From positions 1-64,000 of the forward strand of contig NZ_JANCPR020000050.1 in assembly GCF_028657195.3 (NCBI RefSeq): a stretch of 64,000 bases of DNA, written 5' to 3'. The notes under the pieces are model-generated. The model searched no databases and was not told where the DNA came from. It saw only the letters and a program-made list of their open reading frames with translations. Positions 26,109 to 36,118 of the stretch are shown piece by piece. Every line of letters begins with the position of its first letter. Position 1 is the stretch's first letter. This stretch comes from Streptomyces iconiensis. GTDB lineage: Bacteria; Actinomycetota; Actinomycetes; Streptomycetales; Streptomycetaceae. A program made the translations under genes and the position numbers.

Positions 26109-26395
26109 CGGGCTGACCGGCGCTGAGGCGCTGACCGGCGCCGACGGGGGCCGGGCGGCTCGTGGCAGTGCCCGTGGGGGTGCCTCGTGCGGGTGGTCAA
26201 CCGGGCGCTTCGCGTCACCCTTTGGGGGTGCCGTCGCGCGGCGTACGCCCCGCTGTTGCGGGACGTAGCGGCGAACGCACCCTCCGACGGTCGCTACACA
26301 TCGTGATCAGATGGGGCGTGAGAGCACTCTCCGTGAGGGGCGGCTGTGTCTGTCAACAGTCCAGCCGTGCGACGAAACCGCACTATCAGGGCCGG

Positions 26396-29300
26396 ATGTG
26401 GGACATGAGCGTGCAGCGGGACATGAGCGGGCGAGCGGGTCAGGCGATCGCCGTCGTAGGGGCGGCCTGCCGGCTGCCCGGCGGGATCGCAGGGCTGGAC
26501 GACCTGTGGTCGGCGCTGGAGGACGGCCGGGACCTGGTCGAGGAGGCCCCCGGCGACCGGTTCGACCCCACGCGGTTCATCGACACCGGCATGCGGCGCC
26601 GGGGCAAGAGCTATACGGCTGCCGGGGGTTGGCTGACCGACATCGCCTCCTTCGACGCCGACTACTTCGGCATCACGCCGAAGGAGGCAGGGCAGATGGA
26701 CCCCCAGCACCGGCTGCTGCTGGAGCTGGCGGTCGAGGCGCTGGACGACGCGGCGATCCCGCCCCACGCGTTGGCCGGTTCGGACACGGCGGTGTACGTC
26801 GGGCTCTCCGACGCGTCCTACGGCATGTCCCAACTGGCGAATCCGCGCTCCGTGAACCCGTACACCATGCTGGGCGCCGCGGCGTCCCTCGCGGCCAACC
26901 GGCTCTCGCACTTCTTCGACCTGCACGGACCCAGCATGGTCGTCGACACCGCGTGCTCCTCCTCGCTGGTGGCCTTGGACCGCGCCTGCGCGACCCTGCG
27001 CGACGGCACCTCGCGCGCGGTACTGGCGGGAGGCGCGAACGTGCTGCTCAGCCCGTACCCCTACGTGGGCTTCTCGCAGGCGTCCATGCTCTCTCCCCGG
27101 GGCAGGTGCGCCGCGTTCTCCGCCGAAGCCGACGGGTTCGTACGGGCTGAAGGCGGCGGGATCGTGGTTCTCAAGGGGCTGGACGACGCGCTGGAGGACG
27201 GCGACCGCATTCACGGGGTCGTCCTGGGCACCGGCACCAACAGCGACGGCCGTACGGTCGGCGTGGCCCTCCCCAACCCCGAGGCGCAGGAGGAACTGCT
27301 GCGCCGGGTCTACGCGCACGCCGGTGTGGACCCCGACGAGGTGGTGTACGTGGAGGCACACGGCACCGGCACGCCGACCGGCGATCCGGCCGAGTGCCGG
27401 TCGCTGGGGCGGGCCCTGGGGGTACGCCGCAGCGGTGGCGCGCTGCCCATCGGTTCCGTGAAGTCCAACCTGGGCCACCTGGAGCCGGCTTCCGGCATGG
27501 CGGGGCTGTTCAAGGCGCTGCTGGTGCTGCGGCACCGTACCGTTCCCGCCACCCTGCACACCCAACCGGCCCATCCCGGCATCGACTTCACGGCCCTGAA
27601 CCTGGCCCCGGCCGACAGGCCCGTGCCCGTACGGCCCGAGGGCCGACCGGTCGTGGGCGTCAACTCCTTCGGCTTCGGCGGGACCAACGCCCATGTGGTC
27701 CTCGCAGCTCCCGACCCGGCCCCTGCCCCTGCCCCGGTCCTTGACCCGGCCTCCGCCGATGCCTTGGACGCGGGATCGCCCCCGGAGCCGCGGGAGCCGG
27801 ACGCTGTCCGTACGCCGTTGCCCGTGCTGGTCTCGGCCCGTACCCCGCAGGCTCTGCGCGAGGCGGCGGTGCGCACGGCGGAGCGGCTGGCCCGGGCCGA
27901 GCCGGGGAGCTTCTACGACCTCGCGTACACCGCGAGCGTGCGGCGCGGCAGGCACAGGCACCGGGCCGTGGTGCTGGCCGACGGGCCACAGGCGGCGGCC
28001 GACCGGTTGAGGCACCTCTTCACCGAGAGCGAGCCCGAGCGCCGGAACGAGAGCGAGCCCGAGCCCGGTCCCGGGAACGGGAGCGAGCGAGGAAATGAGC
28101 CCGGCCCCGGCAACGAGCCCGGCCCCGGGAACGGCCCCGCGTCCTCACCCGCGCAGGGCGGGGCCGTGGGCGAGGCGACGGAGCGGGGCCGGGTGGCCTT
28201 CGTCTTCGCCGGGAACGGTTCACAGTGGGCGGGCATGGGCGCCGACCTCGCCGCCTGCGAAGGCCCGTTCCGCGAGGCACTGGCTGCGGCCGACGCGGCG
28301 TTGCTGCCCCATCTGGGCTGGTCGGTGGCGCGGCGGCTCGGCACCGTCACCGGGCAGGAGCTGGCCGCTACCGAGGTCGCCCAGCCGCTCCTGTTTGCCG
28401 TACAGGTGGCCGTGGCCGCCGTACTGCGCGAGGCCGGCATCGTTCCCTCGGCGGTCCTCGGGCACAGCGTCGGGGAAGTGGCGGCAGCGCACATCGCGGG
28501 GGCGCTGACCCTGGAGCAGGCGGCCCTGGTCATCGCGGAACGCGGCCAGGCACAGGCCGTGACCGCGGGCTCAGGCGGCATGGCGGCCCTCGCGCTCCCG
28601 GAGGACCAGGCAGCGGACCTTCTGCGCGCCTACCCGGGTGTGGAGGTGGCCGCCGTCAACTCCGACCGGGACGTCACGGTGTCGGGGCCCACGGCGGAAC
28701 TGCGGCGCCTGGCAGGGGAGATGGCGGGGCAGCAGACACCGTGCACCGTGCTGGACCTGGACTACGCCTTCCACAGCGCCGCCATGGAGCCCGTACGGGA
28801 CCCGCTGCTCAAGGGGCTCGACGGGCTGACGCCCTCGCCCACGCGGGTACCGCTGTACTCGACGGTCACGGGGCGGCAGACCGAAGGCGGTGAACTGGAC
28901 GCCTTCCACTGGTGGCAGAACGCGCGCGCACCCGTCCGGTTCGCGCCTGCTGTCGAGGCGGCGCTCGACGCGGGTGCCGACGTGTTCGTCGAGGTGGGGC
29001 CGCATCCTGTGCTGCGCACCTATCTGCGCCGCGCCGTGGCGGCGCGGGAGGGCGCTCAGGCGGCCGTCGTGCCGACCCTGCGGCGCGCGCAGCCCTCGGG
29101 CCCCGCGCTGGGGGACGCGACGGCGGCCGTTCTCGCGGCAGGCGCCGGGATCGGGACGGACGTGTACTTCCCGCGGCCAGGCCGGGTGAAGGATCTGCCC
29201 GCCTACCCCTGGCAGCGTGCGCGCCACTGGTCCGGCGGCCCGCACGACTGGGTGCGCAGCAGCGGCAGCGGCGTGGCGGAACACCCGCTGCTGGGCGAGC

Positions 29301-32300
29301 GGATGCCCTCCCCGCTCCCGACCTGGCACGGCGCCGTCGAACCCGCGCTGATGCCCTGGCTGGCGGACCACACGCTGGCCGGCTCCGTGGTCGTGCCCGC
29401 CACGGCCTACCTGGAAATGCTCCTGGCCGCCGGCCGGCGCGCACTCGGGGCCCCGGCCGAGGCCGACCACGTGGAGATCACCCGCCCGCTGACCCTCCCC
29501 TGGGACGACGCCTCCAGCGTCCATGTCCAGCTGGCCCTCAACCCCGAGGACGGCACGGCGACCCTCTCCAGCACGGACGCGCACACCACCGAACCGCGCC
29601 CGCACGTACGCGCCCGGGTACGCGAACGCCTGGGCACGGCGCCCGTGCCGCTCGACCTGTCGGAAGCACGCGGCCGGTGCACCCGTACGCGCAGTGGCCA
29701 GGACCTGTACGAGGCGCTGCGACGACACGGCCTCGGCTACGGGCCCGCCTTCCAGGTCCTCACCGAGCTGCGTACGGGGCCGGGCGAGGTCGTCGCCTCC
29801 TACCGGCACCAGGCGCCGGACGACGCCGAGTTCGAGGCGCACCCCGCGCTGCTCGACGGGGCGCTCCAGGCCGGTGCTCCCTTGCTGGAGGACCTGATGG
29901 TCGACGGCGACACCTTCCTCCCCGCCGCGTTCGGCGCAGTACGGGTGTGGCGAACTCCCGCTTCCAGCGGGCTCGTTCACGTACGGGAGCGCGGGCGTAC
30001 GGCGGGCGAGGTCTGCTGGGACGTCACCGTCACCGACGAGAACGGCACCGTCACCGTCGAGCTGGAGGGCTGCCGCCTGCGCCGCCTCGCGGGCCCTGCG
30101 CACACGCCGCTGACCCTGCACCGGACGGTGCTGCGGGCCGCTCCGCACCCGGGCGACCCCGCGCCGGGCAGCCCGCTGCCCGGCTCCCGGGAGCTGGTCG
30201 CCTCCTGCGAGGGTCAACTCGCCGCGCTGCGTGCCGAGTACCGTTCGGCGGAGCACGGCGAGGCGCTGAAGGCGGCCCACGAGGTCTTCGCCGGCCTGCT
30301 CGCGCACGCCCTCACGGAACTACTGCCCGACGGCGCCGACACCTTCACCCTCGCCGACCTGGCGGATGCCGGGGTGCGGGAAGCCCATCTGTCGCTGTGC
30401 CGCCTGATGCTGGCGAGCATGGAACGCCAGGGGCTGGCGGAAGCCGCGGGCGAAGAACGGTGGCGGCCGTCCTCCTCGCCCGGGGCCGTCTCTCCCGGGG
30501 CCGTGTTCGAGAGGTACCCGGCGCTGTGCAACGAGTTGGCCCTGGGCATGCGGAACACCGCCCACATGTCCGCGCTGCTGCGCGGAGAACGTGACCCGCT
30601 GGAGCTGCTGACGGAGGGCGGGACCGTACACGCGCTGGAACAGTTCTACGACAACGCGCCCGCCAGCCGCTTCCACAACCGCCTCGCCCAGGCGCTGGTG
30701 CGCGCGATGGTGCGGCACTGGCCCGCCGACCGGCCGTTGCGGGTGCTCGAAGTCGGTGCGGGTACCGGCGGCATGACCTCGGCCCTGCTCCCGCTGCTGC
30801 CCGCCGACCGTACGACGTACCTCTTCACCGACATCTCGGCCTACTTCCTGCCGCGCGCCCGACAGCGCTTCGCCGCCTACGACTTCGTCGACTACCGCAC
30901 CTTCGACCTCGACGCGGAGCCGCGCGAACAGGGGCTGCCCGAGGGCGGGTTCGACCTCGTGGTGGCCGCCAACGCGCTGCACGCAAGCGAGGACCTGGAA
31001 GCCGCCCTCCGCAGGGTCGCCACGCTGCTGGCCCCCGGCGGCAGGCTGCTCGCGTCGGAGTACCACGCGGCCGACCAGCTCGCACCCGTCTTCGGGTTCC
31101 TCGACAGCTTCTGGCGCCACCACACCGACCGAGGGCTGCGCCCGGACTCGCCGCTGCTGCCCCGGGACCAGTGGGCGCCGCTGCTGGAGAAGTGCGGCTT
31201 CACCGACATCGTGCGGACGGGCGCCGAGGACACGGACGCCGAGGACACGGACGCCGCCCCGGGCGGCGGCCCCTCCGGCCCCTCCGACTCCTCCCCCGAC
31301 TCCTCCGAGTCCTCCGTCTTTTCGGTGGTCCTCGCCTCCGCACCCTGGCGGGAACCCGCGAGGCCCGTACTGCCCACGCCGCCACCGGAGGCCGCCTGGA
31401 TCCTCGCGACGGAGACTCCCGCCGAAGACCCGCTGGCCGACGAGGTGCGTACCCTCCTGACCGGTTCGCAAGGCGGCCCCGTACGCCGTGTCGCGGTGAG
31501 CGAGCACGCAGGGGACTGGCTGCGCCATGTGCCCGAGGGGCCGGGTGAGACGCACCTCGTGCTGCTGCTGGCCGGTACGGCGGAGAGTGGCGGGCAGGCG
31601 CCGGCCGAGCGCACCACGCGGCGGGCTGCCGTGCTGCGGGCGTTCGCCCAGGCGTCTGAGGACCGGGCGAAGCGGTCCGGCCAAGCGCGGGAGCACGAGC
31701 GGGAGTTGACGTTGTGGGTGGTCACGCGGCCCAGCGGTGCGTTGCCGCCGCCCGAGCTGCCCCAGTGCCCCGCCGACGCCGCCGTATGGGGTGCGGCCCG
31801 CTCGCTCAGCACGGAATGCGCGGGCGCCACGGTGCGGCGGATCAGCCTCCAGCGCTCCGGCGACGCGGCAACCGACGCGTACCGGCTCGCGGGGGAACTG
31901 CTCGCGCCGGGGCCCGAGGACGAGGTCGTTCTCGCCGGCGCCGGACGCTTCGTACCCCGTCAGCTCGCCCTCCCCGCTGCCCGTGACGACCGCGCCGCAC
32001 CCGCTTGCGGCTACACGCTGGATGTACGGAACCGTGGCCTGTCCTACGAACTGGCCTGGGTGCCCAGGGCGGCACCGGCGCCGGGGCCGGGAGAAGTGGC
32101 GATCGAGGTGCGCGCCGCCGCGCTGAACTACCGCGACGTGATGGACGTGACGGGACTGCTGCCGTCCGAGGCCCAGGACCAGCACGTGGACACCGGCGTC
32201 GGCCTGGAGTGCGCGGGCGTCGTGACCGCCGTCGGCCCCGGCGTCGACACCGTGCAGCCCGGTGACCGCGTCTTCGCTGCGGCGACCCGCTCCCTGTCCT

Positions 32301-34195
32301 CGCACGCCACAGCACCGGAGTGCGCCGTCGGGCACATCCCGGACGGAATGAGCTTCACCGAGGCCGCCACCCTGCCGGTGGTCTTCACCACGATCCTGTA
32401 CGGCCTGGACCATCAGGCACGGCTACGGGCCGGGGAAACCGTTCTGGTGCACGGCGGCGCCGGCGGTATCGGCCTGGCCCTGCACCAGTTCGCGCGGGTC
32501 CGCGGCGCCCGCGTCATCGCCACGGCGGGCAGCGAGTTCAAGCGCGACGTGCTGCGCGTGCTCGGCGTCGAGCACGTACTCGACTCACGCAGTCTCTCCT
32601 TCGCACCGCAGGTCAAGGAGCTGACCGGGGGCCGCGGCGTCGATGTCGTCGTCAACTCCCTCGCGGGCGCCGCCATCCCCCGCAGCATGGAACTGCTGGC
32701 GCCCGGCGGACGTTTCATCGAACTCGGCAAGCGCGACATCTACGAGAACAAGCCGCTGCCCATGGCCCCGTTCGGCCGTAACCTCGCCTTCTTCGGCATC
32801 GACGCGACGGCGCTGGTCCGCGCCCCGGAAACGGCCACGGCCCTGTTCGCGGAGATCACCCGGCAGGTGCGTACGGGCGCCTTCCGGCCGTTGCCGCACA
32901 GCGTCTTCCCTGCGGCACGGGTGGCCGAGGCGTTCCAGCTGATGCGCCACTCCCGGCACCTCGGCAAGGTCGTGGTCTCCTTCGACCCCCTGGACGAGAC
33001 GGTGCCGGTCGCCGCGGCGCCGTGCGGGCGCACGCTGGACGAGAACGGCACCTACCTCGTCACCGGCGGCCTCAGCGGGTTCGGCGCGGCAACGGCCGAA
33101 TGGCTGGCCGACCACGGGGCCCGCCACCTCGCACTCGTGAGCCGTCGCGGCGCCCAGGCACCGGACGCCGCCGGGATCGTCGGCGCGCTCGCGCGGCGCG
33201 GCGTCCTGGCCACCCCCGTCGCGGCCGACGTCACCGACCTCGAAACGCTGCGGAAGCTGGCCGACCAGCTGGACGAGGGGCCGCACCCGCTCCGTGGAGT
33301 GGCGCACTGCGCGATGCACCTGGACGACGCGCCACTGACGGAACTGTGCGACGAACGGATCGCCTCCGTGCTCGCGCCGAAGATGACCGGCGCCGATGTG
33401 CTGGAGGAGATCTCCCGGGACCGCGACCTCGATCTGTTCCTGCTGTTCTCCTCCAGCACCGCAGGGCTGGGCAACATGCAGCAGGTCCCCTACGCGGCCG
33501 GCAACCTCTATCTCGAAGCCCTCGCCCGAAGGCGCCGCGCCGACGGTCTGCCCGCGCACGCCGTCGCCTGGGGCGTCCTGGGGGACACGGGATACGTACA
33601 CCGCAACAACCTGGCACCCGTGCTCTCCGCCGCCGGGCTCCGCTCCCTCGGCGTGCGTGAGGCGTTCACCGTGCTGGACGAGGTGACGGGACGGGACGTG
33701 CCCGTCGCGGGTGCCGAACGCTGCGACTGGTCGCGTGCCGCCGACTACGCGCCCCTTCTCAGGACCCCGCGCTACGGCCTGCTGGTACCGCCGCAGGCCG
33801 AAGGGGCGAGACAGACCCGGGACGAGGCCCTGCGGGAACTGTCCGCACTGCCCCCGGAAGAGGCGCTCGCCGTCGTGCGCGGCACCGTGGCACAGATGCT
33901 GGCCAAGGTCATGCACCAGGAAGCCGACGCACTCGACCCGCACCGCAGGCTCGACGAGTACGGCCTCGACTCCCTCATGGCCACCGAACTGCTGGTCGCC
34001 GTGCGCCAGCGGTTCGACATCGACCTGCCTCCCATGGAACTCGTACGCGGCGCCGGCACCCTCACCGATGTCGCCATCCTGATTCACCACCGCCTGGCCC
34101 TGACCCCCGCCCCCACCCCGCCGCCGACACCCCAACCCCACATCCCGGCCCAGCACCTCACGCTGTCAGTGGGCGCTGAGAGCATGCGCGGATGA
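26396..34195 (+). CDS. Single-module highly reducing type I PKS: KS-AT-DH-cMT-ER-KR-ACP
   Basis: About 2,599 residues. KS: residues ~17-437, active Cys ~187 (DTACSSSLVAL), His motifs EAHGTGTPTGDP and KSNLGHLEPASG. AT: ~600-890, GHSVGEVAAA, with YAFHS at the specificity position (ambiguous; malonyl more likely than methylmalonyl). DH: ~963-1228, HxxxGxxxxP (HTLAGSVVVP) and DGALQ. C-methyltransferase: ~1415-1650, LEVGAGTGGM. A non-catalytic structural segment spans ~1650-1870. ER: ~1872-2188, HGGAGGIGLALHQ. KR: ~2212-2435, TGGLSGFGAA and PYAAGN with catalytic Tyr. ACP: ~2489-2565, Ser ~2526 in GLDSLMA. No thioesterase is seen. The architecture is that of fungal-type highly reducing or mycocerosate-type iterative synthases, so a methyl-branched reduced chain is expected. 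A hydrophilic Glu/Pro/Gly/Asn repeat lies in the KS-AT linker. The start codon is tentative. Confidence 0.93.
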   Translation: MWDMSVQRDMSGRAGQAIAVVGAACRLPGGIAGLDDLWSALEDGRDLVEEAPGDRFDPTRFIDTGMRRRGKSYTAAGGWLTDIASFDADYFGITPKEAGQMDPQHRLLLELAVEALDDAAIPPHALAGSDTAVYVGLSDASYGMSQLANPRSVNPYTMLGAAASLAANRLSHFFDLHGPSMVVDTACSSSLVALDRACATLRDGTSRAVLAGGANVLLSPYPYVGFSQASMLSPRGRCAAFSAEADGFVRAEGGGIVVLKGLDDALEDGDRIHGVVLGTGTNSDGRTVGVALPNPEAQEELLRRVYAHAGVDPDEVVYVEAHGTGTPTGDPAECRSLGRALGVRRSGGALPIGSVKSNLGHLEPASGMAGLFKALLVLRHRTVPATLHTQPAHPGIDFTALNLAPADRPVPVRPEGRPVVGVNSFGFGGTNAHVVLAAPDPAPAPAPVLDPASADALDAGSPPEPREPDAVRTPLPVLVSARTPQALREAAVRTAERLARAEPGSFYDLAYTASVRRGRHRHRAVVLADGPQAAADRLRHLFTESEPERRNESEPEPGPGNGSERGNEPGPGNEPGPGNGPASSPAQGGAVGEATERGRVAFVFAGNGSQWAGMGADLAACEGPFREALAAADAALLPHLGWSVARRLGTVTGQELAATEVAQPLLFAVQVAVAAVLREAGIVPSAVLGHSVGEVAAAHIAGALTLEQAALVIAERGQAQAVTAGSGGMAALALPEDQAADLLRAYPGVEVAAVNSDRDVTVSGPTAELRRLAGEMAGQQTPCTVLDLDYAFHSAAMEPVRDPLLKGLDGLTPSPTRVPLYSTVTGRQTEGGELDAFHWWQNARAPVRFAPAVEAALDAGADVFVEVGPHPVLRTYLRRAVAAREGAQAAVVPTLRRAQPSGPALGDATAAVLAAGAGIGTDVYFPRPGRVKDLPAYPWQRARHWSGGPHDWVRSSGSGVAEHPLLGERMPSPLPTWHGAVEPALMPWLADHTLAGSVVVPATAYLEMLLAAGRRALGAPAEADHVEITRPLTLPWDDASSVHVQLALNPEDGTATLSSTDAHTTEPRPHVRARVRERLGTAPVPLDLSEARGRCTRTRSGQDLYEALRRHGLGYGPAFQVLTELRTGPGEVVASYRHQAPDDAEFEAHPALLDGALQAGAPLLEDLMVDGDTFLPAAFGAVRVWRTPASSGLVHVRERGRTAGEVCWDVTVTDENGTVTVELEGCRLRRLAGPAHTPLTLHRTVLRAAPHPGDPAPGSPLPGSRELVASCEGQLAALRAEYRSAEHGEALKAAHEVFAGLLAHALTELLPDGADTFTLADLADAGVREAHLSLCRLMLASMERQGLAEAAGEERWRPSSSPGAVSPGAVFERYPALCNELALGMRNTAHMSALLRGERDPLELLTEGGTVHALEQFYDNAPASRFHNRLAQALVRAMVRHWPADRPLRVLEVGAGTGGMTSALLPLLPADRTTYLFTDISAYFLPRARQRFAAYDFVDYRTFDLDAEPREQGLPEGGFDLVVAANALHASEDLEAALRRVATLLAPGGRLLASEYHAADQLAPVFGFLDSFWRHHTDRGLRPDSPLLPRDQWAPLLEKCGFTDIVRTGAEDTDAEDTDAAPGGGPSGPSDSSPDSSESSVFSVVLASAPWREPARPVLPTPPPEAAWILATETPAEDPLADEVRTLLTGSQGGPVRRVAVSEHAGDWLRHVPEGPGETHLVLLLAGTAESGGQAPAERTTRRAAVLRAFAQASEDRAKRSGQAREHERELTLWVVTRPSGALPPPELPQCPADAAVWGAARSLSTECAGATVRRISLQRSGDAATDAYRLAGELLAPGPEDEVVLAGAGRFVPRQLALPAARDDRAAPACGYTLDVRNRGLSYELAWVPRAAPAPGPGEVAIEVRAAALNYRDVMDVTGLLPSEAQDQHVDTGVGLECAGVVTAVGPGVDTVQPGDRVFAAATRSLSSHATAPECAVGHIPDGMSFTEAATLPVVFTTILYGLDHQARLRAGETVLVHGGAGGIGLALHQFARVRGARVIATAGSEFKRDVLRVLGVEHVLDSRSLSFAPQVKELTGGRGVDVVVNSLAGAAIPRSMELLAPGGRFIELGKRDIYENKPLPMAPFGRNLAFFGIDATALVRAPETATALFAEITRQVRTGAFRPLPHSVFPAARVAEAFQLMRHSRHLGKVVVSFDPLDETVPVAAAPCGRTLDENGTYLVTGGLSGFGAATAEWLADHGARHLALVSRRGAQAPDAAGIVGALARRGVLATPVAADVTDLETLRKLADQLDEGPHPLRGVAHCAMHLDDAPLTELCDERIASVLAPKMTGADVLEEISRDRDLDLFLLFSSSTAGLGNMQQVPYAAGNLYLEALARRRRADGLPAHAVAWGVLGDTGYVHRNNLAPVLSAAGLRSLGVREAFTVLDEVTGRDVPVAGAERCDWSRAADYAPLLRTPRYGLLVPPQAEGARQTRDEALRELSALPPEEALAVVRGTVAQMLAKVMHQEADALDPHRRLDEYGLDSLMATELLVAVRQRFDIDLPPMELVRGAGTLTDVAILIHHRLALTPAPTPPPTPQPHIPAQHLTLSVGAESMRG

Positions 34196-34848
34196 GCGAC
34201 TCACAAGCTGTGATCACCGAGTACTGGGATGTCGCGGCAGCGGCGTTCGACGAGGAACCTGACCACGGCCTGCGGACGGAGCGCACCCGCGCCGCCTGGG
34301 ACGCGCTCCTGCGTACGTGGGCGCCGGCGGCGCCGAGCGACATCCTCGACGCCGGGTGCGGAACCGGTTCGCTCTCCGCGCTCCTGGCCGCGGCAGGGCA
34401 CCGCGTGACCGGCGTCGATCTCTCGCCCCGCATGGTCGACCGTGCCCGCGCCAAGCTGGCTGCGGCGGGGCTCGCGGGCCGGTTCCTCGTGGGTGACGCG
34501 GGTGCGCCGCCCACGGGAGAGGAGCGGTTCGACATGCTGCTGTGCCGGCATGTGCTGTGGACGCTCCCCGATCCCGAGGCGGCGCTACGCGAGTGGACGG
34601 CGCGGCTGCGCCCTGGCGGCACGCTGCTGCTGGTCGAGGGGCGCTGGCGGGAGGCGGGCCAGGCCGGAGCGCCGTACGCGCCCGGGGCGGGGGCGCTGCC
34701 CTGGGGCGGGGGTGTCGGCGCCGCTGAACTGGCCGCTTGCCTGGAGCCGTTGGTCGCCTCCTTGCGTATCGAAACGCTCAGCGACAACGCGGACCTGTGG
34801 GGCGGCCCCGTGGAGGACGAGCGGTATGTGGTGGCCGCTCGGGTCTGA
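34192..34848 (+). CDS. Class I SAM-dependent methyltransferase, coupled to PKS
   Basis: 218 residues with a clear SAM fold: motif I ILDAGCGTGSLSALLA, motif II VTGVDLSPRMVDRA, and motif III LRPGGTLLLVEG. Its ATG overlaps the PKS stop (ATGA), so it is translationally coupled and should act on the same product, for example by O-methylating or esterifying the released chain. The actual acceptor cannot be read from sequence. The fold is of the UbiE/Methyltransf_11 kind. Confidence 0.9.
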   Translation: MSDSQAVITEYWDVAAAAFDEEPDHGLRTERTRAAWDALLRTWAPAAPSDILDAGCGTGSLSALLAAAGHRVTGVDLSPRMVDRARAKLAAAGLAGRFLVGDAGAPPTGEERFDMLLCRHVLWTLPDPEAALREWTARLRPGGTLLLVEGRWREAGQAGAPYAPGAGALPWGGGVGAAELAACLEPLVASLRIETLSDNADLWGGPVEDERYVVAARV

Positions 34849-34971
34849 GCGGCTCGTTCCGGGGCCGTCGCACGGTGACGTACGCCGCCCACCGTCGCAC
34901 CCGCATGCCGAGCGCGGGCAGACACCCGCTGACGCCGGAGCCGTGGGACGGCTTGCCCCGCCCTGATCGCC

Positions 34972-35907
34972 TCAGCCTTCGAGGGCGACCGTCGTCGGGT
35001 GGGGGAAGTGGCTGCCCAGGAGGAGGGCCTCGCTGTGGGTGGCGAGAAGGCGGTTGCGGGTGCGGACGGCCTCGGCGGGGTCGATGTCGACGCAGCTGGT
35101 GAGGTGGGGGTGCGCGAGCTGGACGGGGTGGTGGATGCTGTCGCCGGTGATCAGGGCTGTGGTGTCGGCGCCGCGCAGCTCGACGGCGACCTGACCAGGG
35201 GTGTGTCCGGGCGCGGGCAACAGGCGGATGCCCGGGGCGACTTCGATGCCACCGGCGCCCCTGCCGGCGCTGTCGGCCACGTCCACCAGGTCGAGCAGGC
35301 CCGCGTCGTGGATCGGGTGGACGGAGTCGCGGAACATCTGGGCGCGCGGCGGCTCCAGCTCCCTCGTTGTCCAGAACTCCCACTCCGTGCGTGAGGTGAG
35401 GTAGCGGGCCCGGGGGAAGGTCGGCACCCAGTCGCCGCCGTCCTCGCGGGTGTTCCAGCCGACGTGGTCGGCGTGCAGGTGGGTCAGAACGACGAGGTCG
35501 ACGCTCTCGGGCGGGAAGCCGGCCGCCGTGAGGCGGTCGAGGTACGGGGTGTTCAGGTCGTGCCAGGCCGGGTTGGCGCGGATCTTGCCGTTGCCGATGC
35601 CGGTGTCGATCAGGACCCGCAGCCCGTTCGTCTCGACGGCGAAGCTGTGGCTGGACAGGCGGAGCACCCCGTCGGGGGTGGCGAAGTCCGGCTGGAGCCA
35701 GGGGGTGCCGCGTACGACGTCGGGGGTGGCGTCGGGCAGCAGCCACTGGCCGGTGGCGCCCGGCAGCTCCGCCTCGTCGATGCGGTGCACGCGCAGGTCG
35801 CCGACCGCCCAGGTCGGAGCGGTCGCGCCGGCCGTGAGGGGTGCGCTGGTGGCGACGGGTGTGCCGGTGGCGAGGGGTGCGGACGGGGCCGTGGCGGACG
35901 GGGTCAT
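34972..35907 (-). CDS. Metallo-beta-lactamase fold hydrolase
   Basis: 311 residues. It carries the dinuclear-metal motif THLHADHVGWN (HxHxDH), then a His in PAPGHTPGQVAV and a bridging Asp in ITGDSIHHPVQL. The fold group includes lactonases (AHL-lactonase type), arylsulfatase-like and other hydrolases; an upstream Ala/Thr/Pro-rich N-terminus of about 35 residues is non-catalytic. ATG 35907 is used because AGGGAG lies just upstream. It is divergent from the GatC-like/amidase pair, with two copies of the CTTTGCGTTA motif in the shared promoter. It may hydrolyse a lactone or ester related to the amidase substrate. Confidence 0.9.
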   Translation of the reverse strand: MTPSATAPSAPLATGTPVATSAPLTAGATAPTWAVGDLRVHRIDEAELPGATGQWLLPDATPDVVRGTPWLQPDFATPDGVLRLSSHSFAVETNGLRVLIDTGIGNGKIRANPAWHDLNTPYLDRLTAAGFPPESVDLVVLTHLHADHVGWNTREDGGDWVPTFPRARYLTSRTEWEFWTTRELEPPRAQMFRDSVHPIHDAGLLDLVDVADSAGRGAGGIEVAPGIRLLPAPGHTPGQVAVELRGADTTALITGDSIHHPVQLAHPHLTSCVDIDPAEAVRTRNRLLATHSEALLLGSHFPHPTTVALEG

Positions 35908-35970
35908 GGAGGTCTCCCTGATGGTTCCGGGCGGGGCGGACGGAGGGCCGCCCCGCATTTAAAGCTGTTT

Positions 35971-35980
35971 CTTTGCGTTA
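35971..35980 (+). promoter_or_regulatory. CTTTGCGTTA motif, copy 1 (divergent promoter)
   Basis: CTTTGCGTTA at 35971-35980 lies 64 bp upstream of the MBL hydrolase start. Together with the inverted copy at 36007-36016 it frames the divergent promoter (TTTGCGTTAG against CTAACGCAAA, 10 bp perfect). A third copy lies before the TetR gene. It is the likely operator of that TetR regulator. Confidence 0.62.
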
Positions 35981-36006
35981 GAGAGACGGTATGCCGTACG
36001 GTCCCA

Positions 36007-36016
36007 CTAACGCAAA
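36007..36016 (-). promoter_or_regulatory. Inverted copy 2 of the CTTTGCGTTA-type motif
   Basis: CTAACGCAAA at 36007-36016 is the exact reverse complement of TTTGCGTTAG at 35972-35981. It faces the GatC-like gene, about 103 bp before its start. Confidence 0.6.
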
Positions 36017-36118
36017 CCTTTCGCTTTTATGTGCCACGCGCTGTGGCACGGACCGCGGAAGCGCGTTGACCCACCCACGGGGGCGACCGCTCCCCGTACG
36101 TCCTGAAGGGATCAGCCG

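Noticed and set aside
26294..28015. A 573-codon open frame on the minus strand over the PKS start
   Set aside because: Antisense of the KS domain; its residues are Gly/Arg/Val-rich with no domain.
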